Below are positions 36,691 to 47,057 of a DNA stretch of 64,000 bases, one piece after another (positions within the stretch are counted from its first letter, which is position 1; the number at the start of each line of letters is the position of its first letter). Under the pieces are notes generated by a model that saw only the letters and a program-made list of their open reading frames with translations, did not search any database and had not been told where the DNA came from. The stretch is from Candidatus Brocadia sp. Its GTDB lineage: Bacteria > Planctomycetota > Brocadiia > Brocadiales > Brocadiaceae. The DNA is taken from contig SOEU01000014.1 in the NCBI GenBank assembly GCA_021646415.1, positions 1 to 64,000 on the forward strand. Direction: 5' to 3'. A program made the position numbers and the translations under genes.

Positions 36691-38726
36691 CCAAAGGCCC
36701 CGCGTGCGGGGAAGAAGAAACATTACTCCAGACCAAAGGAGTTTCTGGCAATACTCCAGAAGTTACTCCCTCTGCTGAATCCCAAATCAACAGCATAAGG
36801 AGCGGCGGTCACTCTTTACCTGAGTCCGTTAGAGCTTTCTTTGAGCCGAGATTTGGACAGGATTTCAGTCAAGTACGAATCCACACTGATTCCAATGCCG
36901 GAGAATCTGCCAAAGCGGTCAATGCATTGGTTTATACGGTAGGACGGGATGTGGTGTTTAGTGGGGGGCAGTATTCACCGGAGACTGAATCCGGGAAAAA
37001 GCTGATTGCCCATGAACTTACACATGTAGTACAGCAGAAAGACAATCATTCACACCCTATTATCCGCCGTAAAAATGTACCGGCCGGTAAGGGTGAATTT
37101 GGAGTTATATCTACTCACGAATATCAAAATTCAGCCACCTTTAAGGACAAAGGGGAAATTTCGATCGAATCGAGAACAAATATAATTAAGACTTCCGAAG
37201 TTGTGCATGATAGGCAAACCCCAAAGGGCAGAGAGAAATTGCCTTATGAATTTATCCTGGAACACGAACGGCGCGTTGAGATACAAACCGTGTCTGGCGA
37301 CAGAGCTGTGCTGATTATTAAGGCCAACAAATACTTGCCTTTCGATAAACTGAGTGCAAACCCGGACATTTCACCGAAAAAGGCGATTTCTTTATCCGGT
37401 GATTTTTGTAACGTCCGATGGTCGTTGGATGGGAAATACGGAACCGAAAAGTTCAAAGAAGAATTATTCAGGAGACACGGTATTATCGGGAGCCAGACGG
37501 TGGTAGGTGGAAAAACACTTGAAATATTTTTTGCGGCCGATTTCTATGAGAAGGAAATCCTTAAGCCAAAAAATCCGAGGGATCCCTGCTCATTGAAGGT
37601 GATAACCGAAAAAACCGGACCGGCATTTCTGCGTTTTAACCTTTCCGACCAGGAGCAATATGAACATATTGTTGGCTATCTGGCCGGACTACTGGATGAA
37701 CGGTTGAGAAGCGAAGTTGATATAAGGAAAAAGCTTGAAGAGGAAAAGAAACGTAGAGGGGAAAAGGAGGAAGACATTCCAACTCCCCAATTAACCACAG
37801 CAATCGAAAAGGAAGCGGAATCGGCCCCTGAGGATTTAAAGACCATCACACTGCCGGGATGGCTTAAGGGGATTCTAATAGCTTTAGGTATTGCTCTAGC
37901 TGCCGTTGCAGCCGTAGCGGCTGTCTGTGCAATTATTGCGGGTGCGGCCGAGCTTGCAGTTGGAGCCGCATTTGCTACTGTCTTCTGGGCTGCTTTTAAA
38001 ATTATCGGCACCGCAATATTAGTGGCCGGTTTTGTCAGGTCTTTAATTAACCGGTTTGGTGAATCAAAATTATCGGGTATAGGAGATTTCTTTAAGAAAT
38101 TAGGCATTTCCATCCTCGATATTCTTAGCATTGGGGAATTCATTGAAAGTTTTACCGACCGCTCCCTTATAACAGGTAAGCCCCTCAACCTGAGTGAAGA
38201 AGACCGCTGGAAAAGAAGAACCTTTGGGGTTTTATCGATAATCGGTGCGCTTTTTGGAATACGTTCGTGGCTGAAAAAAGGCCCTCCTAAAGGTCCTGTT
38301 AGAGGAGGTGGAGCAGCGGCCGTGGAGGCCATGGTACAACGACAAATTGAAATCATTTTCGGTGAACTAGGCGGTCAAAAAACGGGATACAAAATTCGGC
38401 TTTGTGATGATGCGACGGTTATTGAAACGCCCACAGGTGGCGTGTATTATCCGGGAAAGGAAACCCGATTAGTTGGAGGGGCTGTGACGGATCCTACCAG
38501 AAAAACAATATGGGTTCATGAATCGGTGGTTACGCAGAATGGGGTCGTCAGAAAATGGGGCAGCGCTCTTAATCTTAAACAAGTGATTGCCCATGAATTA
38601 GGCCATGCCCAAACCGGGAGTTTTAGCTGTTCGGTAGCCTCAAGAACCGGCGCGAACCTTCCGGGACTTACTGCTGCGGAGAGAAAAGGCCTTCTTGATG
38701 ATGCTGCGAATATAGAAACAAAATAA
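36279..38726 (+). CDS. DUF4157 protein with hydrophobic middle and C-terminal zinc-protease motif (likely eCIS cargo)
   Basis: An 815-residue protein. The N-terminal leader contains FLQRTIGNQAVQRLL and IGPPNDIYEQEADRVAEQVM, standard for eCIS DUF4157 proteins. The DUF4157 domain has LIAHELTHVVQQ with HExxH near 245. Residues about 530-590 are strongly hydrophobic (alanine/valine-rich) and could insert in a membrane. The C-terminus holds IAHELGHAQTG (HExxH near 772). A linker (about 108-127) translates short dispersed repeats. Architecture suggests leader, protease-like domain, membrane segment and toxin domain. Confidence 0.8.
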   Translation: MSESIRTAAKKPEASKHVNSVSKARKVAVSSSVNSPVDQIFFLQRTIGNQAVQRLLKGVGGHIQAKLKIGPPNDIYEQEADRVAEQVMRMPEKQHIAYSPLRSLAYGHSCSAIGNKPYAISYTPYATSIQTKPGWPFSKGPACGEEETLLQTKGVSGNTPEVTPSAESQINSIRSGGHSLPESVRAFFEPRFGQDFSQVRIHTDSNAGESAKAVNALVYTVGRDVVFSGGQYSPETESGKKLIAHELTHVVQQKDNHSHPIIRRKNVPAGKGEFGVISTHEYQNSATFKDKGEISIESRTNIIKTSEVVHDRQTPKGREKLPYEFILEHERRVEIQTVSGDRAVLIIKANKYLPFDKLSANPDISPKKAISLSGDFCNVRWSLDGKYGTEKFKEELFRRHGIIGSQTVVGGKTLEIFFAADFYEKEILKPKNPRDPCSLKVITEKTGPAFLRFNLSDQEQYEHIVGYLAGLLDERLRSEVDIRKKLEEEKKRRGEKEEDIPTPQLTTAIEKEAESAPEDLKTITLPGWLKGILIALGIALAAVAAVAAVCAIIAGAAELAVGAAFATVFWAAFKIIGTAILVAGFVRSLINRFGESKLSGIGDFFKKLGISILDILSIGEFIESFTDRSLITGKPLNLSEEDRWKRRTFGVLSIIGALFGIRSWLKKGPPKGPVRGGGAAAVEAMVQRQIEIIFGELGGQKTGYKIRLCDDATVIETPTGGVYYPGKETRLVGGAVTDPTRKTIWVHESVVTQNGVVRKWGSALNLKQVIAHELGHAQTGSFSCSVASRTGANLPGLTAAERKGLLDDAANIETK

Positions 38727-39082
38727 GGTGCGCGACCGGATAATTTGAATCTGCCTAAGGGTTACAAGCCGCCCAATCCCTAGGCATGAACAAGGGAGAG
38801 CTAAGAGAAAGACAGATGGGAGTGCGCTTTAGATTGCGAATTTTGCTAGACGTCGAAGGTAACTCCTTTCACAAAAATCGGGAGGATAGTACTTCATTCC
38901 TTTACAAAGTGGGATAGGGAACGTATAAAAATAAAAGATGAGTGAAAGGGCTAGAATAACGGCTAAAACGCCTGAGAAGATTTATGGTCGCATCTTAAAT
39001 AATAAGTTTAATGGGTCCGGTCGAGAGTAAGTCTTGCTACATTTCAAAATGCTCAAAAACAAAGATTGAAATGAGGAGGTAA
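38727..39082. other. Intergenic region after the DUF4157 gene
   Basis: No gene. A few protein-like words occur around 38820-38900 without a frame. From about 39007 the sequence belongs to the duplicated segment also found at 46080. Confidence 0.4.
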
Positions 39083-39166
39083 ATGATGGTAATGAATATC
39101 TGGACAAAGAAGTATATGTTACGGCCGGTGGCGCACTGCAGAAGCGGATGTTTGTTAAGAGAGTAG
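39083..39166 (+). CDS. CRSGC small peptide, copy 1
   Basis: A 27-codon gene with ribosome site GAGGAGG four bases before ATG. The core is KKYMLRPVAHCRSGCLL. Copies at 46152 and 50360 keep the same core. The third differs mostly at silent codon positions, which supports real translation. Function unknown. The paired Cys in CRSGC could bind metal or form a disulfide. Confidence 0.6.
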   Translation: MMVMNIWTKKYMLRPVAHCRSGCLLRE

Positions 39167-39348
39167 TCCACCGCAAAGGCACAAAGGACGCAGAGAGAAT
39201 AATGAAAAGTGAGAAAGATCATGTTCTGTTCTTAGCAAAAACCTTTGCGAACTTTGCGTCTCTGTGGTGAGCTAAACTGTTTCGAAGAAATTGTTGATCC
39301 ATAGAAATCCTGTTAATCCTGTCTAAAAGAAAGGATAAAAGCTGAAAA

Positions 39349-39480
39349 ATGGAATCATCAAATGGCAAATTAACGGAGTTCCTGTCAAAAATAAACGATG
39401 AACTCTCTTCGGGCCTCCTGTATATCCATACCCGTATTAATGATAATACAAAGAAGACCCTGGAATTGGAATTCGAATAA
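39349..39480 (+). pseudogene. 5' fragment of a YkgJ-type gene, copy 1
   Basis: 43 codons identical in style to the start of the genes at 41657 and 46419 (LLYIHTRINDNTKKTLE), then abrupt divergence to a stop. The GC-rich GH13 gene follows 120 bases later, so the gene was probably broken by insertion or recombination. Confidence 0.75.
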
Positions 39481-39602
39481 ATAGGGACAGGACTATTTAT
39501 GAAATGTCGATCAACATTAACAATAAAAACGCCTGAGGTTAAGAGAAATAATTCCTCTAAACATAATGAAATTTCTGCAGATACACAAAAAACGGAGGAG
39601 TA

Positions 39603-41609
39603 ATGATGATGATGAAAATTACCCAGGACCATATTTCACTTGAGACGATGATGGGCGCCAATCTCGTCGCGGACGGCGTCTCATTTCGCGTATGGGCGCC
39701 CCGGGCGCAGGCGGTATATGTGAATGGCCGATTTGGCGCTACCGATCTGTGGAACAAGGCCGATGCGGATCTCCTCCTGCGGAAAGACGGCAATGGCTAC
39801 TGGACCGGATTTCTCAGAGGAGCGCAGGAGGGCGATCAATACCTCTTTTATGTGGTGGGGGGCCCCGGACGGGAGAACTTCAAACGTGACCCATACGCAC
39901 GTGAATTGACCACCCCCGACACACATCCCGGCACGTTAGCCTATCCGGCCTGCAACTGCATTATCCGAAGGTCGGATAGCTATAACTGGCGTGTAGGAGA
40001 TTTCAGACCTCCGGCATTCAACGACCTTATCATCTACGAGCTGCATATTGGTACTTTTTTCGCCGTGGATCAAGCAGGTCGAGACCGCCGAGGAACGAGA
40101 GGGGGACAGTACCTGGATGTGGTTGACCGTGTGACGCACCTGAGAGACCTGGGGGTCAACGCGGTCGAGCTGTTGCCGATCCATGAATTCGCGAGCCCTA
40201 TAAGCAGGGGATACGACGGTGTCGATCTGTTTTCGCCGGAGATGGATTACGCGGAAAGCAGCCCACAGGAGCTTCAGCACTATCTGGACAAGATCAACAC
40301 GCTGCTGAGAGATCGTAACGCACAGGAACTGACGCTCGCTGAAATACGGACACAGGTGGATCAGCTGAAGGCGCTGATCGACGTCTGCCATCTCTACGGT
40401 CTGGCGGTCATCTTCGATGTGGTTTACAATCATGCGGGCGGCGCGGTGAAAGGCCAGACGGGCGGGCTGTGGTTCTTTGACGAAGCGCCCAGAGGTAATG
40501 ACAACAACAGCCTCTATTTCATCGATAAAGAGCATGCCGGCGGCCCGGTCTTTGCCTTCTGGAATGAGGATGTGCAGGGCTTTCTGATCAATAACGCTAG
40601 GTTTTTCTTACAGGAGTATAAGGTCGACGGCCTGCGCTACGATCAGGTGACGGTGATTGACGAGCACGGAGGCTGGTTCTTTGCGCAGAGGCTTGCTGAA
40701 AAGGCGCGGGAGGTCGACACCAGGAGGCCACATATCTCAGAGTTCTGGCATACGGATCGCTTCAAGAGCGTGCTTGCTCCCCCCGCCGGACTGGGCTTCG
40801 ACGCCAACTGGCACGACAGCTTGAGGGACGTAATCCGCGCTATGATCAGCCAGGCTGCGGGGGGCCGAAATGCGTCTGTACGGCTTAATGATCTGGCGGC
40901 GGCGCTTCGGAATCATCCCTCTGGTTTTCCGTTTCGTTGGCAAGTTGTGGAGTACCTTGAGAGCCATGACGCGGTGGATGTGGAGCATGACGACCGGAAG
41001 CCCCGTATTCCGGCGCTCGCTGATGCAACCAATGCTCGCTCATGGTTTGCGACAAGCCGCTCCCGGGTAGCGTCAGGTCTACTGATGACCTCGCCCGGCA
41101 TTCCCATGCTCTTCATGGGACAGGAGTTCCTGGAGGACAAGTTCTGGACCGACAATGACGGGGCGCATCCCGGCCTTCTCATCTACTGGAAGGGGCTCGA
41201 GACCGAAAAGACGATGAAGGACTTCTTCCAGTTCATGAAAGAGATTGTCTGGCTCCGCCGAAAGCATCCGGCGCTCCGCAGCGAGGCGATCAATGTGTTC
41301 TATGTCCACGAGGTCGATCGCGTCATTGCCTTTCACCGATGGATAGAAGGGCGGGGGCGCGATGTTGTTGTAGTTTGCAGCCTGAATGAGTCGACTTTCT
41401 GGTCGTATAACCTGGGATTCCCGCAGGCCGGACAATGGCTTGAAGTCTTCAACAGCGATGTGTACGAGAATTGGGTCAATCCCTGGGTTGCGGGCAACGG
41501 AGGAAGCGTTTTTGCAGACGGTCCCGGCGTAAACAATCTGCCTGCATCCGCAACCGTTGTCCTTCCGGCAAACGGTGTGGTGGTATTTGCAAGGGATCCG
41601 GGCGACTGA
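39603..41609 (+). CDS. GH13 alpha-glucan enzyme (branching enzyme/trehalohydrolase-like)
   Basis: A 668-residue enzyme. An N-terminal CBM48-like domain (VSFRVWAPRAQAVYVNGRFG) precedes the GH13 barrel: region I VIFDVVYNHAG, region II GLRYDQ with the nucleophile Asp near 347, region III ISEFWH with the acid Glu near 380, and region IV ESHD near 456. All catalytic residues are present. Its base composition is visibly richer in GC than its neighbours, and it sits between two copies of a YkgJ-type gene, so acquisition by transfer is likely. GGAGGAG precedes a run of ATGs; the true start may be any of them. Confidence 0.88.
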   Translation: MMMMKITQDHISLETMMGANLVADGVSFRVWAPRAQAVYVNGRFGATDLWNKADADLLLRKDGNGYWTGFLRGAQEGDQYLFYVVGGPGRENFKRDPYARELTTPDTHPGTLAYPACNCIIRRSDSYNWRVGDFRPPAFNDLIIYELHIGTFFAVDQAGRDRRGTRGGQYLDVVDRVTHLRDLGVNAVELLPIHEFASPISRGYDGVDLFSPEMDYAESSPQELQHYLDKINTLLRDRNAQELTLAEIRTQVDQLKALIDVCHLYGLAVIFDVVYNHAGGAVKGQTGGLWFFDEAPRGNDNNSLYFIDKEHAGGPVFAFWNEDVQGFLINNARFFLQEYKVDGLRYDQVTVIDEHGGWFFAQRLAEKAREVDTRRPHISEFWHTDRFKSVLAPPAGLGFDANWHDSLRDVIRAMISQAAGGRNASVRLNDLAAALRNHPSGFPFRWQVVEYLESHDAVDVEHDDRKPRIPALADATNARSWFATSRSRVASGLLMTSPGIPMLFMGQEFLEDKFWTDNDGAHPGLLIYWKGLETEKTMKDFFQFMKEIVWLRRKHPALRSEAINVFYVHEVDRVIAFHRWIEGRGRDVVVVCSLNESTFWSYNLGFPQAGQWLEVFNSDVYENWVNPWVAGNGGSVFADGPGVNNLPASATVVLPANGVVVFARDPGD

Positions 41610-41656
41610 GAAGTTTGTGCAGCAAAATTCGACATTTGAGAGGAATCGAGAGTCAT

Positions 41657-42286
41657 ATGGAATCTGTGGACAATATCTGGCAAATAATCTCTTCAATAGA
41701 GGATGACCTTTCATCTGGTCTTCTTTACACCCACTGTCGCATTAACGACAACACGAAGAAGGTCCTGGAGTCGAGTTCATTTCTCTATGCCCTGATCGAA
41801 TTGCTCAGTGAGAAGGGACTGATCGCAACCGAGGAACTGGATGAACGGAAAAAGCAGATAGCCGAACGACTCGTACGAAAGTTTACAGAAAGCGGTATGG
41901 GCCTGATGTATCAGGACCCTGAGTATGATAAATATAGTTTTGAACACGAGGCCTGTATCGATTGCCAGAGCCGATTGGAAGTCTGCAAAGCGACCTGCTG
42001 CCAACTACCCTTTGCCCTGTCCAGGCAGGATGTTGAGGAGCGGATCGTACGCTGGGAATTTGGTAGGCCCTATCTGATCGCCCATGATACCGATGGCTAC
42101 TGTGTTCACTTAGATAAGAAGACCTTTCAATGTACAGTCCATGAACGTCGTCCTGTACCCTGTCGCGGGTTTGATTGTAGAGACGATAAAAGATAGAAGG
42201 TGTGGGCGGATTATAATAGAAAAGTCCTGAATCCCGATTTAAATGAGCAGATTAACCAGAGTAATGAGAAGGCTTATACGGGGAAA
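41657..42286 (+). pseudogene. YkgJ-type cysteine-cluster protein, copy 2, early stop
   Basis: The frame encodes the same protein as the intact copy at 46419, including the Cys cluster (CIDCQSRLEVCKATCC and CRGFDC). A TAG at 42194-42196 replaces the TGG found in copy 3, cutting off the last 32 residues; the frame downstream remains readable to about 42290. The truncated 179-residue product keeps all cysteines and may still work. YkgJ-family proteins are thought to bind Fe-S or zinc. Function unknown. Confidence 0.7.
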
Positions 42287-42604
42287 ATGTAATTAATTAG
42301 CCGCAGATTTTCGCAGATGGGCGCAGATTGTGAGGGTGTAAATATTAAAATTAAAGATAGTTGCGGGTTGCGGGGTACGGGTTGCGGGTTGCGAGTTCAA
42401 AAAAAGCGACAGCGACAATGAAAAGTTATAAAGAATTAGTGAAGATCGACCTCCAAAAGCGCCAACGCTTTTGGAGGCGGCTTATCCTAATCGTTCGGCC
42501 GCTTCCCTGAGAAACTGTTTCAAAGAGCAACTGATATTTATATATCCTTTGTGGCTTCTCTTCAGAGTCCAAGGGAAGAGGATTTTGGTCCAGGAGCGGA
42601 AAAG
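42230..42604. repeat. Duplicated segment with tandem GGGTTGC motif and RAYT remnant
   Basis: Nearly identical to 46978-47360. It contains a short tandem repeat of GGGTTGC (about 42363-42395), a hairpin CTCCAAAAGCG/CGCTTTTGGAG (42451-42477), and the start of a RAYT-type transposase fragment. Confidence 0.8.
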
Positions 42605-43117
42605 ATGGCAGTTGGAGAATTTGTTGGACTACTGAATGTTATTGTCACAGTGTTCCTGGGCCTTGTGGGATTCTATCTTACTCATAGCTTCCGGCGTCAG
42701 GTCAAACAAAAAACCGCAGATGGTCGGATGAGGTCATATGCCGAGCTTTGGGAAATAACTGGAGTGGCTCGGTCTACAAGAATTAAAGAATGGCATGCAG
42801 AGGAACTAAAAGGACCCCTTACCCAAGATGAACGGATGAAGCTCTATGTGGCCCTCACAAAATGGTACTACGAAAATGGGAATGGTATGGTTCTTGGTGA
42901 CAATACCAGGAGATTATATCTGACCGCGAAAGACAATCTTATTTGTCCAGATGAAGCCTTGAAACCTTCAAAGCTCTACGAGATATTGAAGAAGCTCTCT
43001 GATGAAAACCGTATCGAGAAACGAGGCCATCTCTCAATTCGTCAACTCTCCCTGCTTCGGGCTCGGATGCGGGCAGACTTAGAAGTCTATGGCGTTTTGT
43101 ACTTTGGTGAACTATGA
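42605..43117 (+). CDS. Membrane-anchored unknown protein
   Basis: A 170-residue protein from ATG 42605. It has one N-terminal membrane helix (VIVTVFLGLVGFYLTH), then a soluble helical domain (SYAELWEITG, LYVALTKWYYENGNGMVLG). An in-frame extension to 42551 would translate transposase remnant sequence, so it is rejected. No family recognised. Confidence 0.6.
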   Translation: MAVGEFVGLLNVIVTVFLGLVGFYLTHSFRRQVKQKTADGRMRSYAELWEITGVARSTRIKEWHAEELKGPLTQDERMKLYVALTKWYYENGNGMVLGDNTRRLYLTAKDNLICPDEALKPSKLYEILKKLSDENRIEKRGHLSIRQLSLLRARMRADLEVYGVLYFGEL

Positions 43118-43403
43118 GACGAAGACAAAGTCTTTCTTGAATATTGTGGTGAGAATTGGCAAAAGAAACCTTGGAGTGGTCAGCAAGGCAGGGGTGGGAA
43201 ATTGAGGTCACACCTTGATTAGAGGGGTGGGGAATGGGGTCAATTCTTTTAAAATGACAAAACAAAAAAATAAATACGGAAAAGAGAGAGTTTGTCATTA
43301 TACAATGTGATCTTGTTGAAGAGGGAAGTGCGAAATGCCCTGAAGCATTGATCTATTGTATGCAAAGAAGATCATAAACAGAAATTTGAATTATTTGGTT
43401 AAG
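43118..43403. other. Intergenic region with short shared repeat
   Basis: No gene. About 55 bases at 43225-43282 (TTTTAAAATGACAAAACAAA and flanks) recur at 45940-45995. Confidence 0.5.
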
Positions 43404-43427
43404 GAATGAAACAGAGAGGAGATAACA

Positions 43428-45314
43428 ATGAGTGAAAGTATACGGACAGCGGCCAAAAAGCCCGAAGCAAGCAAGCATGTAAATTCGGTTTCCAAAGCGC
43501 GAAAAGTCGATGTTTCTCCGTCTATGAATTCTCCCGTTGACCAAGTTATATTTCTCCAAAGAATCATCGGCAATCAGGCGGTACAGAGATTATTCAAATC
43601 AGGCGTTATTCAGGCAAAGCTCAAAATCGGTCAGCCGAACGACATTTACGAGCAGGAAGCTGACCGCGTGGCGGAGCAAGTCATGAGGATGCCTGATAAA
43701 CAGCATATTGCATATAGCCCGCTTCGCTTTACAGCTCATGGTCATTCATGCTCGGCTATAGGCAATAAGCCATATGCTATAAGCCATATGCCATACGCTA
43801 CATCCATCCAAACAAAGCCTGGCTGACCCTTCTCACAGGGTCCCTCGTGTAGGGAAGAAGAACTTATTCAAGCAAAACCTCTTCCTTTCAAGATAACACC
43901 TTTGATTCAACGTCAAGTAGAGGAAAAGGGGGAACTACTTCAGACTAAAAGGCCTTCCAACAGCACATCTGGAGTTACCCCTGATATTGAAACGAACCTT
44001 AACGCCTTAAGGGGCAGCGGGCAGCCGTTGCCAGAGTCGGTACGCGCCTTCTTCGAGCCGCGTTTCGGCTATGACTTTAGCCAGGTTATGCTTCACACCG
44101 GTGCACGAGCGGCAAGCGTTGCGCAAGCCGTGAATGCGCGTGCCTTCACGGTGGGCAATAGCGTCGTGTTTGGGGCGGGGCAGTATGCACCGGGGCCGAG
44201 CGTGGGGCAACGGTTGCTTGCGCACGAATTGACTCATGTCATTCAGCAGCGGCAAGCCCGTCGCGACGGTCACCTCCAACGTACCTGCGGAAAGACCGCG
44301 ATCGGCACGACCCCGCCAGCGGCCTGCACGCTTGTCTCGGATGAACCGAAGGGTGCCCGGTTCTTATTTAACGTTGATTGTGATGAATTCGCACTAGGTG
44401 AGAAGGATAGATTGGAGGAGGTTGCAACAAAAATCCCGTCTAACGCTACCATCGATGTGCTTGGCCTAGCGAGCTCGGATGGCGATCCTGCATTCAACGA
44501 GACCCTTTCGTGTCTCCGCGCCTCTGCCGGTGCGTCAGTCCTCCGGGAGAAAGGTCTTGGGCGTAACATCCGATCAGTGCGAGCCACAGGTGGCATAGGT
44601 TCGCCGGGTGATGCCACGCTTCGTGCCGTCGATATCCGCGTAGCGGAAGCTCCTCCCCCCGTAAGGCCGAAACCAACACCAGTTACTCAAGATATAAAGG
44701 TTGTTGTCAAAAGCTTCATTGCACCCATCGGGACGCGCATTGGCATCCCTGCCCCTTGTTTAACACTTTTGCCTTCGGCTGCTCTGGCTTGTCAACTTAG
44801 ACTAGCTGGTCTAGCCAGAGTCACAGACGCTGCATTTAGCGAGAACCCACGAAATGATAAGAAGGATAAGGGTTATCGACTTTTTTCCGAACGCACGTTT
44901 ACGGTGACATGTCAGGATGGCAGTTTAGTTCGCGTGGTATCCTCTGCACTGGACACCGATGCTGGTAAAGAAGGACCTCTCCAGCCGCCACCGCTGATAA
45001 CATCAAGCATAATTGCCAGAAGAGTTGGGCCGAGCACCTTTGCGTTTGGCTGGTTTGCAAAAGGAAGACCTCATGCTGCAGCGGAACCCGCGTTTCAATT
45101 GGTTGCTCCCCGCACTTCAGTTTTCATCTGGCATACCATCGGTGGCGTTATAGACTGTAGTGGTCCACGTATCAGAGTTACTATTGGGCTGTCGGACAGC
45201 AGATTTCCAAGCGATCGCGTCTTTGTAAATAATCGGGTAGTTACCTCAAGCAGACAAGGCCTGTTCAGTGACCTTTGGACAGCGGATCCATCTGACCGTA
45301 CTTTGGTTCGATAG
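43428..45314 (+). pseudogene. DUF4157 plus OmpA-like protein interrupted by an in-frame TGA
   Basis: The reading frame is continuous except for TGA at 43824-43826, where the paralogue at 36279 has TGG (Trp). The leader matches that paralogue almost base for base. The DUF4157 domain (LLAHELTHVIQQ, HExxH near 266) is followed by an OmpA-like domain (FLFNVDCDEFALGEKDRL, IDVLGLASSDGD, LSCLRASAGASVL) and an unknown C-terminal domain of about 220 residues. It may be a recent pseudogene or two proteins. Sequence after about 44000 is richer in GC than the leader, as if a payload was joined to an existing leader. Confidence 0.75.
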
Positions 45315-45388
45315 AACGTATCAAGTATTAGTACTTGCGGAGACTCCGCTGCAAAGGATGGCAAAGGGGTCGCATCTTAAAAATTAGC

Positions 45389-45885
45389 GTGCCCAGGGAA
45401 GGGTACTGCTTTCTAACGGGTGAAAGACCCGTCATGGTAAAAGCCAGAGCCATGTAGCTTGGATGGCAGGGGGCGATGGAAACATTGCCTTCTGAAGCCC
45501 ATCGACAAAGTCGGCGTAAGGCCGGTGAGCGAATATCCGGGTCGTAACTTACGCGAACGTAGATGTAGCCTCGGAAAAGTGTAACTCCATTGGTCGAGCC
45601 TGTTAATATTAGGTGAAGACAGAATTCTCTTACCAACATTGGCTAATAGCGAAAAGAACGATGGCGGGGTATCAGCGGCGACACGGATAGAAAGGAGCAG
45701 TAGCAACTGGGGAAACCCTCCTTGTCCCTGATAGAAATATCAGGAACGAAGGTAAGCCCTATAAGTCCCACGGCGAAATGGGCAGACAGACAAGAGGGTG
45801 ACGGATGAGTCCGTATAGTAGTGGAGATGGCAAGGACAACACAACCTTGCCGGAGCGAAGGGACTCTGCTGTGTCTTAAAGCTTT
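45389..45885 (+). mobile_element. Group II intron fragment (5' ribozyme domains only)
   Basis: The sequence starts GTGCCCAGGGAAGGG and continues with typical domain I-III elements (GTGAAAGACCCG, GGCGTAAGGCCGGTGAGCGA, CCTGTTAATATTAGGTGAAG, GGACAACACAACCTTGCCGG). No reverse transcriptase reading frame follows, so the element is truncated. It lies just after the interrupted DUF4157 gene. Confidence 0.75.
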
Positions 45886-46151
45886 CTATGGAGGTGTGGC
45901 AGGGAAGAATAGAAGGGATGAGGGTCGAAGGGATGAGGGTCAAATCTTTTAAAATGACAAAACAAAAAAATAAACACGGAATTTGCATCAAATTTTGTAT
46001 TATTAAAGTTTTTGTTACTTCTGAGATTAAAATCAGGAAGGACCAAGAGGCCGTATATTAAATCTTAAGTTTAAAAGATGGATCGGTGTGAGGACAAGTC
46101 TTGCTACATTTCAAAACTGCTCAAAAAACAATGTGCTAAATAAGGAGGTAA

Positions 46152-46235
46152 ATGATGGTAATGAATATCTGGAGAAAGAAGTATATGTTAAGGCCGGTGG
46201 CTCATTGCAGAAGCGGATGTTTGTTAAGAGAATAG
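46152..46235 (+). CDS. CRSGC small peptide, copy 2
   Basis: 27 codons with ribosome site AAGGAGG. Core KKYMLRPVAHCRSGCLL as in copy 1. It lies in the duplicated segment (46080-46540) upstream of the intact YkgJ-type gene. Confidence 0.6.
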   Translation: MMVMNIWRKKYMLRPVAHCRSGCLLRE

Positions 46236-46418
46236 TCCACCACAAAGGCACAAAGGACGCAGAGAGAATAATGAAAAGAGAGAAAGATCGTATTTTGTTC
46301 TTAGTAAGAATCTTTGCGAACTTTGCGTCTCTGCGGTATGCTAAAGTGTTTTGGAAGAGATTATTGATCTGTAGAAATCCTGCGAATCCTGTCTAAAAGA
46401 AAGGATAAAAGTTGAAAA

Positions 46419-47057
46419 ATGGAATCATCAAATGGGAAATTAATGGAGTTCCTATCAAAAATAACCGAAGAACTCTCAGCGGGCCTCCTGTATACCCATA
46501 TCCGCATCAACGATAATACAAAGAAGACCCTGGAATCCACATCTTTCCTTTACGCCCTGATTGAACTCCTCAATGAAAAAGGGTTGCTCTCAATTGAGGA
46601 ACTGGATGAACGGAAAAAGCAGATAGCCGAACGACTCGTACGAAAGTTTACTGAAAGCGGTATGGGCCTGATGTATCAAGCCTCTGAATGTGATAAATAT
46701 AGTTTTGAACATGAGGCGCGTGCCGATTGCCAGGGCAGGCTTGACATCTGTAAAGCGAACTGCTGCAAACTGCCCTTTGCCCTGTCCAGGCAGGATGTTG
46801 AGGAGAGGGTTGTCCGTTGGGAATTCGGCCGTCCCTATCTGATCGCCCATGATACCGATGGCTACTGTGTTCATTTAGATAAGGAGACCTTCCATTGTTC
46901 GGTTCATGAACATCGTCCTGTACCCTGTCGCGGGTTTGATTGTAAAGACGATAAAAGATGGAAGGTGTGGGCGGATTATAATAGAAAAGTCCTGAATCCC
47001 GATCTAAATGAGCAGATTAATCAGAGTAATCAGAAGGCTTATACTGGGAAAATGTAA
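46419..47057 (+). CDS. YkgJ-type cysteine-cluster protein, copy 3 (intact)
   Basis: A 212-residue protein. A helical N-terminal half (FLYALIELLNEKGLLSIEEL, RLVRKFTESGMGLMYQ) precedes a Cys cluster (CQGRLDICKANCCKLPFALS, HLDKETFHCSVHEHRPVPCR). Pattern matches the YkgJ/CxxCxxxxC zinc- or iron-binding family. It is the only full copy of three in this window. Function unknown. Confidence 0.75.
   Translation: MESSNGKLMEFLSKITEELSAGLLYTHIRINDNTKKTLESTSFLYALIELLNEKGLLSIEELDERKKQIAERLVRKFTESGMGLMYQASECDKYSFEHEARADCQGRLDICKANCCKLPFALSRQDVEERVVRWEFGRPYLIAHDTDGYCVHLDKETFHCSVHEHRPVPCRGFDCKDDKRWKVWADYNRKVLNPDLNEQINQSNQKAYTGKM

Noticed and set aside
37676-38356. 226-codon minus-strand frame
   Set aside because: It is antisense to the alanine-rich membrane part of the DUF4157 gene, where opposite-strand stops are rare; no ribosome site or family signal.
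38727-38900. Possible third group II intron 5' end (GGTGCGCGACCGG)
   Set aside because: Only the first bases resemble the consensus; the following sequence lacks recognisable domain I elements.
42363-42395. GGGTTGC tandem repeats as a CRISPR or origin iteron array
   Set aside because: Units are short and irregular, no spacers of constant length exist, and the block is simply part of the duplicated segment.
42551-42604. N-terminal extension of the membrane protein at 42605
   Set aside because: The extension translates the same transposase-remnant sequence found at 47309, so it is not part of the protein.
43428-45314. TGA recoded as tryptophan genome-wide
   Set aside because: Several intact genes in the window end with TGA at their family's expected length, so a general reassignment is unlikely.
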